A DNA stretch of 10,697 nt, from contig UQVT01000053.1 in the NCBI GenBank assembly GCA_900544465.1, positions 1-10,697 on the forward strand. Direction: 5' to 3'. How positions within the stretch are numbered: position 1 is the first letter of the stretch; each line of letters begins with the position of its first letter. Under the pieces are notes generated by a model. The model searched no databases, had not been told where the DNA came from, and saw only the letters and a program-made list of their open reading frames with translations. Below, piece by piece: positions 1 through 6,734 of the stretch. A program made the position numbers and the translations under genes. The DNA comes from an uncultured Collinsella sp. (lineage in GTDB: Bacteria > Actinomycetota > Coriobacteriia > Coriobacteriales > Coriobacteriaceae).

Positions 1-641
1 CCTCCATGGGCATCCACGAGAGCCAGAGCCGCTTTTTCGAGAACACCGTGGGCCGCAGCCGCGCCTTTATGGGACCGCTGCTCGAGGTGCTGCGCCGCCA
101 CGCGCCCGAGGTCTACGGCAACGTGGACGAGGACACGCTCTACCGCGCCGTGAACATCGCTCAGCCGTCGCTGATCCGTACCGAGGCCGACGAGCTCACC
201 TACCCGCTGCATATCATGGTGCGTTACGAGATTGAGCGCATGCTGTTTGCCGGCGAGGCCACGGCCAAGGACATCCCCGCGCTTTGGAATCGCTTTATGG
301 ACGAGTACCTGGGCATTCCCGTTCCCGACGACACACGCGGCTGCCTGCAAGATACGCACTGGAGCGGCGGCTCGTTTGGCTACTTCCCCACGTATGCGCT
401 GGGTAGCGCCTACGATGCCATGTTTGTGCCGGCCATGTGCCGCGACGGCGTCGACCTTACCGGCGCCTGCGCGAGCGGCGACCTGACACCCGTCCGCGCC
501 TGGCTGGGCGAGCACATTTGGCAGTGGGGCCGCGCCAAGGACGCGCCGGAGCTCATCAAGGGCGCGTGCGGCATGGCGTTCGATGCCCGCTACTACTGCA
601 GCTACCTGCAGGACAAGTTCACCACGCTCTACGAGCTGTAA
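1..641 (+). CDS. M32 family metallocarboxypeptidase, C-terminal part (5' end outside window)
   Basis: This is the last ~212 codons of a carboxypeptidase Taq-type zinc enzyme, which removes C-terminal residues from peptides in the cytoplasm. The frame is open to the left edge, so the ATG at 6 is internal; M32 enzymes are about 500 residues and their HEXXH zinc site would lie just outside the window. Three signatures of the family are visible, counting the Met at base 6 as residue 1: HESQ (4-7), whose Glu is the third zinc ligand in characterised members, IRTEAD (57-62, the IRxxAD motif), and GCLQDTHW (112-119, the GxxQDxHW motif). The stop is TAA at 639-641, followed within 25 bases by a strong hairpin terminator. 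The gene converges on glmM. Family assignment is secure. Whether the N-terminal half is intact cannot be seen. Confidence 0.93.
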   Translation, partial: SMGIHESQSRFFENTVGRSRAFMGPLLEVLRRHAPEVYGNVDEDTLYRAVNIAQPSLIRTEADELTYPLHIMVRYEIERMLFAGEATAKDIPALWNRFMDEYLGIPVPDDTRGCLQDTHWSGGSFGYFPTYALGSAYDAMFVPAMCRDGVDLTGACASGDLTPVRAWLGEHIWQWGRAKDAPELIKGACGMAFDARYYCSYLQDKFTTLYEL

Positions 642-663
642 GGCATAACCGACACGTCAACGC

Positions 664-702
664 AAAGGGGACGCCGCGGAACCAATCCGCGGCGCCCCCT
701 TT
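664..702. terminator. Hairpin terminator between convergent genes
   Basis: The arms 664-680 and 686-702 pair over 17 positions with one A/C mismatch, around the 5-base loop ACCAA. The stem is GC-rich in the middle and ends in AAAGGGG/CCCCTTT. It lies between the stop of the carboxypeptidase (641) and the stop of glmM (739), which point at each other, so it can serve both. The U-tracts are short (three U on either strand), so efficiency is uncertain, but stem length makes a chance origin unlikely. Confidence 0.75.
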
Positions 703-706
703 CCAC

Positions 707-736
707 CTAGTTGTTTAAGAACGTCCCCAATGACTA
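707..736. repeat. Short imperfect inverted repeat around GGGGACGTTCTT
   Basis: TAGTTGTT (708-715) and AATGACTA (729-736) form arms matching at 6 of 8 positions, around a core that reads GGGGACGTTCTTA on the - strand. It sits between the convergent-gene terminator and the glmM stop. The layout resembles short 'GGGGAC...' intergenic motifs that I believe recur in Coriobacteriia genomes. Only one copy is present here, so the repeat status is inference. Confidence 0.3.
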
Positions 737-738
737 CC

Positions 739-2070
739 TTACAGAGCCTCGAGCGCGTTGGCGATGCGCTTCATGGCGGCATCGGCGGATGCTTGGTCGG
801 GCGCCTCGGCCAGCACGCGGATAACCGACTCGGTTCCGCTCTTGCGCACGAGCACGCGGCCCTCGCCTGCCAGCGCAACCTCGGCCTCGGCGATGGCGTT
901 CTGCACGCCCATGTTCTCGAGCGCGGCGTCCTTGTCCGCCACGCGCACGGCCACCTGCGCCTGCGGCAGCAGCTTGCACGGAGCCGTGAGCTGCGAGAGC
1001 GTCTCGCGCTCGGCACGAATCACTTCCATCACGCGCAGCGAGGTCATAATGCCGTCGCCCGTGCGCTCGATATCGCCAAAGATCGTATGGCCCGTCTGCT
1101 CGCCGCCCAGGCTGTAGCCGCCCTCGCGCATCTTGGCATACACGTGACGGTCGCCCACGCCGCTGGTCACGGCGCTCAGACCGGCAAGCTCCAACGACTT
1201 GATCAGGCCAAAGTTGCTGGCAATCGTCGGCACCACGGTACCGCCCGAAAGGCGACCGTGCTTGTTCAGATACACGCCGCACACGTACAGGATCTGGTCG
1301 CCGTCTACCACGCGACCGCGCTCATCCACGGCCAGGCAGCGGTCGGCATCGCCATCGTAGGCAAAACCCACGTCCAGGCCCTGCTCCACCACATGGCGCT
1401 GCAGACGCTCCATATGCGTGGAGCCGCAGTCGACGTTGATGTTAAAGCCATCGGGCGCGGCATTGATCACGCGCACGTCGGCACCGAGCGCGTCAAACAC
1501 CGGCTTGGCCACCGAGGAAGCCGAGCCGTTGGCGCAGTCGATACCGATCTTGACGCCCTGCAGCGAAAAGTTCGCACTTGCAATGAGCGAAGCAATGTAG
1601 CGGTTGCGGCCCTGCATGTAGTCCACCGTGGCACCGATGTGGTTGCCCGTGGCCAACGGAACTTCGCTCTTGCCATCGATGTAGTCCTCGATGAGCTCCA
1701 GTACGTCCTCGTCCATCTTAAAACCGTCGCTATTGACGAGCTTAATGCCGTTATCGCAAAACGGGTTGTGGCTCGCGCTGATCATGATGCCGCAATCGAA
1801 GCAGCCCTCCACGGTCTGATGCGCCACGCCCGGCGTCGGGATCACGTGCAGCATATAGGCGTCCGCACCGCTCGCGACCAGACCGCTCACCAGCGCCGCC
1901 TCGAACATATAACTCGAGCGACGTGTGTCCTTGCCCACGATAACGCGCGCCTTGCGCTCGCGGTTGGCGCCGTAATACCAGCCCACAAAACGGCCAATCT
2001 TATAAGCGTGCTCTACCGTCAGCCCAACGTTGGCCTCGCCGCGAAAGCCGTCGGTGCCAAAGTACTTCAT
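739..2070 (-). CDS. glmM: Phosphoglucosamine mutase
   Basis: Cytoplasmic enzyme converting glucosamine-6-phosphate to glucosamine-1-phosphate, the step before GlmU makes UDP-GlcNAc for peptidoglycan. The 443 residues match the usual family length (~445). The four alpha-D-phosphohexomutase signatures are in order: the phosphoserine loop ISASHNP (97-103, catalytic Ser100), the Mg-binding DGDADR (239-244), the sugar loop GGEQTGH (322-328), and the phosphate-binding RKSGTES (409-415). GEQTGH together with the N-terminal YFGTDGFRG is typical of GlmM rather than phosphomannomutase. The ATG at 2070 follows AAGGAGA with 5-bp spacing. It lies 83 bases downstream of the DUF4012 gene on the same strand, but a hairpin with a U-run intervenes, so co-transcription would need read-through. 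The long open frame on the opposite strand is a GC-codon shadow. Confidence 0.97.
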   Translation of the reverse strand: MKYFGTDGFRGEANVGLTVEHAYKIGRFVGWYYGANRERKARVIVGKDTRRSSYMFEAALVSGLVASGADAYMLHVIPTPGVAHQTVEGCFDCGIMISASHNPFCDNGIKLVNSDGFKMDEDVLELIEDYIDGKSEVPLATGNHIGATVDYMQGRNRYIASLIASANFSLQGVKIGIDCANGSASSVAKPVFDALGADVRVINAAPDGFNINVDCGSTHMERLQRHVVEQGLDVGFAYDGDADRCLAVDERGRVVDGDQILYVCGVYLNKHGRLSGGTVVPTIASNFGLIKSLELAGLSAVTSGVGDRHVYAKMREGGYSLGGEQTGHTIFGDIERTGDGIMTSLRVMEVIRAERETLSQLTAPCKLLPQAQVAVRVADKDAALENMGVQNAIAEAEVALAGEGRVLVRKSGTESVIRVLAEAPDQASADAAMKRIANALEAL

Positions 2071-2075
2071 GCGCT

Positions 2076-2081
2076 CTCCTT
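2076..2081 (-). promoter_or_regulatory. Shine-Dalgarno of glmM
   Basis: On the - strand this reads AAGGAG, ending 5 bases before the ATG at 2070. It begins only 8 bases after the end of the upstream hairpin, so RNA folding there could affect ribosome access. Confidence 0.8.
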
Positions 2082-2083
2082 AC

Positions 2084-2116
2084 AAAATAGGGGCGAACAG
2101 ATTGCCTGTCCGCCCC
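2084..2116 (-). terminator. Hairpin plus U-run between the DUF4012 gene and glmM (terminator or attenuator)
   Basis: On the - strand the arms 2116-2106 and 2100-2090 pair at 10 of 11 positions around the loop GCAAT, and the stem is immediately followed by TATTTTG. That is the shape of an intrinsic terminator for the DUF4012 gene, whose stop is at 2154. It ends about 20 bases before the glmM start, leaving no room for a separate promoter after it. A GATAAT hexamer (2130-2135, - strand) before the hairpin could be a -10 box, but no good -35 box accompanies it. Confidence 0.65.
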
Positions 2117-2153
2117 AAAATGGTACTCGATTATCTGCGCTACCAGAAAAACC

Positions 2154-4466
2154 CTACGCCGACGCGCTGTCGCGAGCCGCCTGGCATGTAGGAGTCTGAC
2201 GCAGCGTAAGCGGCTTGTCCCCCGCCTCGGCCGACGTGGTCAGCGTATACGTGATCGTCGTCGTCTCGCCAGCATGCAGGTCAACGGTGCCCGAATAGAA
2301 GGGGATTCCATGCCACGTAGCGGCGCCGAGACCAAACTGGGTGCCCTCGACGGTCAGATCAGTAATGTTGCCGCCCGTCGGGGCAAACAGTGAGACATTC
2401 AGACGCTCGTCGTCACGCGCGGCATCGGGTGCGCTCGCCGCAACGTAGTCGGGCAGCTTGCCAGCCTCCTCCTGCGTCATGATGTTCGTCAGGGTAACGG
2501 TGATGCGATAGGAGCACGTGCCGTCACCGTTCTTGATGCCCTGGCCAATCTGCGTATCAGCGTTCAGGTACCAGTCGAGCTTGGAGAAGCTCAGGTTGTT
2601 AAAGTAAACGCCGGCAACAGGATCGGCACTCGGGTCATCCGGATTGGGCAGCGAAGCGTCAATGCCCGTCTCTTTGATGGCATTCTGCTCATCATCGTTT
2701 CTCATCCACGCGATCAGGCGGCCCTCTTCGGCACCGCGCTCAACGGCGCTGACAAGCTTCGTAACATCGACATCGCCGATACCGCCAAGGATCTTGTCGA
2801 AGGCAGCGCTGGCGACGGATGCAAAGATGCCGTCCGACTCCTCGACCGGATAGTTCCAGTACACATCGTGCATGAGGACCTTTGCGGCGTTGGTGCCGTC
2901 GACAACCGTTCCGTCGGGCAGCGAGACATTACCGACCAGGCCCAGCAGATACTGCAGGAACACCGGGTCGATACCGATGACGCCATCAACGTCCTGTCCA
3001 TACTGGGACTTCCACAGCGCGGCGACACGCTGCGAGTTGCGGGGCCAATCAGGCGAATAGGTATTGCCCGAGTTGTACAGGTTACTGTGGTTGCCGAACA
3101 GCGCCTCATCCTCTTCGTCGACGCTCTCGACTGCCTCATCCTCGCTGAGTCCAATGCGGGGAACAAACTCGCCAATCGACATCTGGCCGTCGGTGACCGA
3201 AATCAGACCCTGCGAACCGCCAAAGCCGCCGCAGGCACGAATCTCGACGTTGTTCATGGCGTACATAAGGTAGTTGCGCGTCTGGCCGTTGGCGCCGAGC
3301 ATCTGGGGAAGGACGGGGGCAACCTTCTCCGCCGCGTCAACCGCGCCGTTGAGGGTGGCAAAGCCGTCCTTGGCCTTATCGACCAGCTCGGTCACCTGGG
3401 AAATATGAGTATCGCCAATGCCCTGGACCTTCTCGTTGGCGCTCTTGAACACCTTCGAGCTGCTGGAAAGCGAATCGGCGACCGCCTGCAGCGCGGACAC
3501 GTTAATCATGCCGTCCTGGAACAGCTTGCCGGGCGTAGCCTGCGAAAGGTTATCGGCCATGGGAACCAGCGCATCGCTCGAGACATCGGACAGGGCGTCA
3601 ATCATGGTGCGGGCCGCATTGATATCGCTGCCATACACCGGGATAAACGAAGCCGCCGCCCACAGCGGGCTCGAGGTCTCCGCCTTCATGCTGTTGCAGA
3701 GCTCATCGATCTTCTTCGCGTCGTCAGGCAGCGTCGAAAAATCGCCCGACGTGACCTTGTCCTTAAGGCCACCGACGATCTCGACAGCCTCCTTCGCTTC
3801 GCTCTTTACGGTCTTTGCCGAGTTAAGCAGCATAAAGCCGCTTGCGCCAAGCGCAACGAGAAGCACCGCGACTACAGCGGCAATAATGGCGCCGGTGTGA
3901 CGCTTTTTGTGCTCGCCCTTGCGATGGCGATGACGGACCAGACCGTCAGAGGTCGAACTCGACGAAGCGTCGCTACCGTAGTTCAAGCCAAAATCGTAAT
4001 AATCTTCCTTGGAACCCGAGCCCGCAAACTCGGCACCGCTATCATCCAGGCGGGCGAACGTACCAGTCTCGGAGGCGCCGGTGTAGATCGTGCCAAGGTT
4101 ACCCGTAAGCCCCGCGCCACCGGCAGAGGGAGTATTGTTGTCGGCCTTGCCGGCATTAACGTTGCCGGCGGCATTCGCGGCGTTGGCAGCACCTGCGTTG
4201 TTCGCAGGTACCGAAGGAGCCCCGCTCGGCTGCGACGTGGAGGTTGCACCGCCCGCAAAGACATTCCCTTTTGCACGGCCGGTCTTTTTTGCCTTTTGAG
4301 ACTGCTCGTACAGAGCGGTAAACATCGCCGTCTCGCCCGGGGACACGCGCTTACCGGAACCGCCCTGTCCAGCGCCGCCCGGCATGCCGGCCTTACCAGC
4401 CCCGTTCGGACGCGGCGGAACTGCAGGACGGCCGCTATCGCTGCCCTTAAAGTGATTACCAGCCAT
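2154..4466 (-). CDS. DUF4012 family single-pass envelope protein
   Basis: The 770-residue protein has three parts. Residues 1-175 are hydrophilic and rich in Gly, Ala, Asn and Ser, probably disordered and cytoplasmic. A basic stretch (178-190, RHRHRKGEHKKRH) precedes one membrane helix (about 192-213). The rest, 214-770, should face outward: a helical region to ~385, then the DUF4012 core beginning near LMYAMNNVEIRACGGFGGS (400-418), which matches the family pattern 'nNxELRxtGGFiGS'. The function of DUF4012 is unknown; related proteins are often encoded near cell-wall or polysaccharide genes in Gram-positives, and glmM is the next gene here. The start is the ATG at 4466, preceded by GAGGA with 7-bp spacing. 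A TTG 27 bases further upstream also opens the frame but lacks a good binding site. Family call is confident; the role is not. Confidence 0.87.
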   Translation of the reverse strand: MAGNHFKGSDSGRPAVPPRPNGAGKAGMPGGAGQGGSGKRVSPGETAMFTALYEQSQKAKKTGRAKGNVFAGGATSTSQPSGAPSVPANNAGAANAANAAGNVNAGKADNNTPSAGGAGLTGNLGTIYTGASETGTFARLDDSGAEFAGSGSKEDYYDFGLNYGSDASSSSTSDGLVRHRHRKGEHKKRHTGAIIAAVVAVLLVALGASGFMLLNSAKTVKSEAKEAVEIVGGLKDKVTSGDFSTLPDDAKKIDELCNSMKAETSSPLWAAASFIPVYGSDINAARTMIDALSDVSSDALVPMADNLSQATPGKLFQDGMINVSALQAVADSLSSSSKVFKSANEKVQGIGDTHISQVTELVDKAKDGFATLNGAVDAAEKVAPVLPQMLGANGQTRNYLMYAMNNVEIRACGGFGGSQGLISVTDGQMSIGEFVPRIGLSEDEAVESVDEEDEALFGNHSNLYNSGNTYSPDWPRNSQRVAALWKSQYGQDVDGVIGIDPVFLQYLLGLVGNVSLPDGTVVDGTNAAKVLMHDVYWNYPVEESDGIFASVASAAFDKILGGIGDVDVTKLVSAVERGAEEGRLIAWMRNDDEQNAIKETGIDASLPNPDDPSADPVAGVYFNNLSFSKLDWYLNADTQIGQGIKNGDGTCSYRITVTLTNIMTQEEAGKLPDYVAASAPDAARDDERLNVSLFAPTGGNITDLTVEGTQFGLGAATWHGIPFYSGTVDLHAGETTTITYTLTTSAEAGDKPLTLRQTPTCQAARDSASA

Positions 4467-4473
4467 AAAGAAA

Positions 4474-4478
4474 TCCTC
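4474..4478 (-). promoter_or_regulatory. Shine-Dalgarno deciding the DUF4012 gene start
   Basis: GAGGA on the - strand lies 7 bases before the ATG at 4466. It falls inside the reading frame that would start at the TTG at 4493, so it supports the shorter 770-residue product. Confidence 0.7.
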
Positions 4479-4495
4479 GCAATTGAGTCGCAATG

Positions 4496-4524
4496 AAAAA
4501 GTCCATAACGTTGCTAGTTTATGG
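4496..4524 (-). terminator. Weak candidate terminator after the EamA gene
   Basis: On the - strand CCATAA (4524-4519) and TTATGG (4508-4503) can pair over 6 bp around a 10-base loop, followed closely by five U (4500-4496). The stem is short and AT-rich, so this is only a possible terminator for the transporter gene ending at 4616. The rest of the 4467-4615 gap shows no promoter I would defend. Confidence 0.3.
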
Positions 4525-4615
4525 CATTTTGGGCATCGACAGCTAAACTCCAGACACGGACATCAATTGGCGAAAATGTGGCACAACACCTTTTCTGTCT
4601 TGGCGGCGGCGTCAA

Positions 4616-5638
4616 CTACACCGTGAGGAACATCATCACGATGATCATGGCAAAGCCGATAAGGTCGGTCGGCAAAAACACCGTGCCCAGCATAACGGCG
4701 CTGGTGATGGTCGCCGAAACCGGCTCCACAGTTCCGATGAGGCTCGCGCGCACCGAGCCGATGTCCTTAACGCCCTGCATATAAAGCATGTAAGCAAAAA
4801 ACGAGCCGATAACCACGAACACCGCGAGCGCCTCGATGCCGGCGGCATCGAGCGCCGGCATATGCGCCCAGGGCTGCACGAAGACACATGAGACCACGCC
4901 CGCCGTGAGCATTGCCGAGCCCGTGACGATGGGGCTACCGTATTCGGGCAGGATCTTGGCGGGAATCACCGCCATACACGCGGCGCTGACCGCACACATA
5001 AGACCTGCTGCCAGGCCAAGCGGCGAGATATTCAGGCTGGTGGGGTCGCCGCCGGTGGCGATTAAAAAGGTTCCACCCAGAGCCAGGCCAATGCCGATGA
5101 CTTCGCGAGTACGCGGCATGCGGCGATCGGTCACGCAGGCGTAGCCCATGATGATAACGAGTTGCAGGCACTGGAGCACCGTCGCGGTTCCGGCGTTCGT
5201 CAGGCGCACGGCCGAAAGATAGCAAAACTGGTTGAACAGCAGGCCAAAGGCGGTAAAGAGCAGCAGCTGCTTGCGATCGGCGGGTGTGGTCCAGAGCTTA
5301 ATCAGGCGCTCGCGGTCGCGCGTAACAACCACGGCCATAAAGAGTAGACCGGCGAGAATCTGACGCACGCTCATAAGCCACAAGGTGTCGACGTGGTAGA
5401 TATCGAACAGAAAGCTCGCGCTGGTGCCCGAGAAGCCCCAAAACGAACCGCCCACCAGCGTAGCCAAGACGCCCATGATCAACTTGCGCGTCGAAGCGCT
5501 GTTCAGGCGGTCGCGCCATGCACGGCGGGTGTTGCGGCTGAGCTCGTCGGTGCCCTCGGGCACATCAATGTTCGATATATCGGTCATCGGCACCGAAGCT
5601 CCTGCGCCTTCGACCTGCTCGACGCACTCTTTGCTCAT
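4616..5638 (-). CDS. DMT superfamily transporter, EamA type (10 TM)
   Basis: Integral membrane permease of 340 residues with two tandem EamA repeats: about residues 54-193 and 206-340, each with around five hydrophobic helices. Typical family stretches are TNAGTATVLQCLQLVII (147-163) near the end of repeat 1 and GTVEPVSATITSAVMLGTV (302-320) in repeat 2, where the conserved 'EP' of the family is seen. Members export amino acids, nucleosides or other small metabolites; the substrate cannot be told from sequence. The ATG at 5638 was chosen for the upstream GGGGGAG (about 4-bp spacing) and because the ~50 residues before TM1 are already a long hydrophilic tail. The frame stays open to 5845, but those extra codons look like leader. 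Another ATG at 5584, with AGGAG 11 bases upstream, is possible. The IS30 remnant lies directly upstream in the same orientation. Confidence 0.88.
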   Translation of the reverse strand: MSKECVEQVEGAGASVPMTDISNIDVPEGTDELSRNTRRAWRDRLNSASTRKLIMGVLATLVGGSFWGFSGTSASFLFDIYHVDTLWLMSVRQILAGLLFMAVVVTRDRERLIKLWTTPADRKQLLLFTAFGLLFNQFCYLSAVRLTNAGTATVLQCLQLVIIMGYACVTDRRMPRTREVIGIGLALGGTFLIATGGDPTSLNISPLGLAAGLMCAVSAACMAVIPAKILPEYGSPIVTGSAMLTAGVVSCVFVQPWAHMPALDAAGIEALAVFVVIGSFFAYMLYMQGVKDIGSVRASLIGTVEPVSATITSAVMLGTVFLPTDLIGFAMIIVMMFLTV

Positions 5639-5834
5639 TCCACTCCCCCGAAACAGCCTGGAAACAATTCGGCTTACCTTACCACGGCGAAGGCACCAGC
5701 CGGAGGCTTGTCCGCTTATCGGTAGGACAATTCCGCAGGCGTCTTTCCATAGCTCGGTACCGCAATGGCCTTGCATTATGCGACAGTCAAATCGCGGCAG
5801 CAGGCTCTTTTGAAATGGATATGACAAAGCCCCC
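5639..5834 (-). other. Leader region of the EamA gene, no gene seen
   Basis: About 200 bases separate the transporter start from the IS30 remnant. On the - strand one local hairpin is visible: TTGTCC/GGACAA (arms at about 5732-5727 and 5715-5710). I do not recognise a riboswitch class here and see no coding frame resembling a protein. The promoter of the transporter should lie here, but no convincing -35/-10 pair was found. Confidence 0.35.
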
Positions 5835-5913
5835 GAATTCCACAATGCAAGGGTTGATTTCCGATCTCAGCCGAACACATTGAGCAAATAGGCCGTTCCC
5901 GCACCTAGCCGAA

Positions 5914-5946
5914 CGCCCCCGCGGCCCCTCCTGGGGTCCGGGGGCG
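5914..5946 (+). terminator. Strong GC hairpin inside the IS30 remnant
   Basis: CGCCCCCG (5914-5921) pairs with CGGGGGCG (5939-5946), and an inner stem closes on CCCC/GGGG around the loop TCCT, with a single bulged C. On the + strand it is followed by CCGTTTT, so it would terminate transcription running from the flank into the element, antisense to the transposase. On the - strand no U-run follows. A role in shielding the element is inference. Confidence 0.4.
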
Positions 5947-6077
5947 CCGTTTTCCCAGTTGAAGGAACGGTGGAGATGTGTTTCGATGGGTCCGGTGGCC
6001 ATGCTCCGCCCGCCGCCCGGCACCTCTTCCCAGACTCAGCCGGACGGTCGGTCCGTCTATTCCGTTTTTCCTCTAGG

Positions 6078-6350
6078 CTAGGCCAGCGGGGCATCGCCCC
6101 TCTCGGCGCGCGCCCGCGCGATGAGCCCCGGCGTCAGGTCGAGCTCGCCGACGGGCACGTCCTCCACGCCGTACGCATCCAGCAGCGCCTCCGCGTCGGC
6201 GCCGAGCACCGCCCGGAAGGCGCGGGCGGGCGTCGCGAAGCCGAGCGCGCCGCGCGGCTCGGAGTTCACGTGCGACATCGCCAGCGCCAGGTCGGCCGGG
6301 GCCAGCCGGTCGAACCTGAGGCCGCGGCCCTTGGGGGCTGCTCGAAGCAA
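6078..6350 (-). pseudogene. IS30-type transposase, C-terminal fragment
   Basis: About 90 codons end in TAG at 6078. The stretch PKGRGLRFDRLAPADLALAM followed by NSEPRGALGFATPARAF matches the end of the IS30 integrase core ('PKGtdf...in..PRk.LGy.TPaE.f'). The DDE residues, including the last Glu that precedes the PKG motif, are all missing, and so is the N-terminal HTH. No genuine start codon or ribosome binding site precedes the fragment; the TTG at 6350 is simply where the open frame begins. Sequence upstream of about 6345 changes abruptly to an antisense polyprenyl synthase frame. It cannot be an active transposase. Confidence 0.75.
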
Positions 6351-6556
6351 AAACGAACGATCCCACGGACCTCGCGCGCGCCGTCGAGCTCATCGAGATC
6401 GGCGGGGGCATCGACGCGTGTCGTGATCTCGCACTCAAGCTCGCGCAAGAGGCGCAAGACACCAGCCGTGCGCTCGCCGAGAACGGCGTCATTTCGCACA
6501 ACGCCGCTGACCTGCTCTGCTCCATGGCCGATTTCTTCATCAATCGGAGCGTATAG
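6338..6556 (+). pseudogene. Polyprenyl diphosphate synthase, C-terminal fragment
   Basis: About 72 codons from LLEAKTNDPTD to the stop TAG at 6554-6556. The stretch around VELIEIGGGIDACRDLALKL and the last residues LLCSMADFFINRSV match the C-terminal helices of trans-isoprenyl diphosphate synthases ('...GGIe.A...A......A...L......r..L..la.fvv.R'), which build quinone or lipid-carrier prenyl chains. Both Asp-rich substrate motifs (DDxxD) belong to the missing N-terminal ~250 residues. The frame has no start codon or ribosome binding site and meets the antisense IS30 fragment at about 6338-6350. No 5' half is found on the far side of the element, so a deletion rather than simple insertion is likely. 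The call rests on pattern resemblance of a short piece. Confidence 0.68.
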
Positions 6557-6582
6557 CGGAGTCGCAAGCGCGTAAACCCTCG

Positions 6583-6658
6583 AAACCTCCCCCAGCAGTG
6601 CATTTTGCTCGCGTTTCCGCAAGATTTCGATTTCAGAATGCACATGTTGGGGAGGTTT
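6583..6658. repeat. 76-bp imperfect palindrome (structured RNA, terminator or dispersed repeat)
   Basis: The outer arms AAACCTCCCC/GGGGAGGTTT (6583-6592 and 6649-6658) pair fully. After a mismatched 5-base internal loop, GTGCATT (6598-6604) pairs with AATGCAC (6637-6643). Inside lies a small hairpin: on the - strand it reads CTTGCG-GAAA-CGCGAG (6623-6608), a 6-bp stem with a GNRA tetraloop and one G-U pair. The element lies between the polyprenyl synthase fragment (+) and the VTT gene (-), which converge, so it could terminate both, although U-runs are short. Its nested architecture is more elaborate than an ordinary terminator. Confidence 0.6.
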
Positions 6659-6734
6659 TGGATTGCTGTGGCGACCGGCGGTCCGATGTAGCCGCAAAAG
6701 GCCCATCAGCCGCCGTACATCCTCGCCGGCCGCC

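Larger units (their letters stand above)
5835..6350 (-). mobile_element. IS30-family insertion sequence remnant (right end only)
   Basis: The remnant comprises the 3' end of an IS30-type transposase gene (stop at 6078) and about 240 bases of downstream non-coding DNA with several hairpins. The outer edge is set tentatively near 5835, where the sequence CTTGCATTGTGGAATTCGGG (- strand) looks like an element terminus. The left end, its inverted repeat and most of the transposase are missing. The inner edge at about 6338-6350 abuts a truncated polyprenyl synthase gene on the other strand. Boundaries are approximate because no second terminal repeat is present for comparison. Confidence 0.55.

Noticed and set aside
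730..2199. 489-codon open frame on the + strand opposite glmM
   Set aside because: It is antisense to a gene with all GlmM motifs; composition (His/Ala/Arg-rich) and lack of a family pattern mark it as a GC-codon shadow.
2868..4496. 542-codon open frame on the + strand opposite the DUF4012 gene
   Set aside because: Same kind of antisense shadow, with no recognisable domain or ribosome binding site.
5639..5834. Riboswitch in the EamA leader
   Set aside because: Some small hairpins exist, but I could match no known aptamer core.
5639..5845. N-terminal extension of the EamA protein by 69 codons
   Set aside because: The frame is open, but the extra residues are non-membrane and unlike the family, and the ATG at 5638 has a purine-rich binding site.
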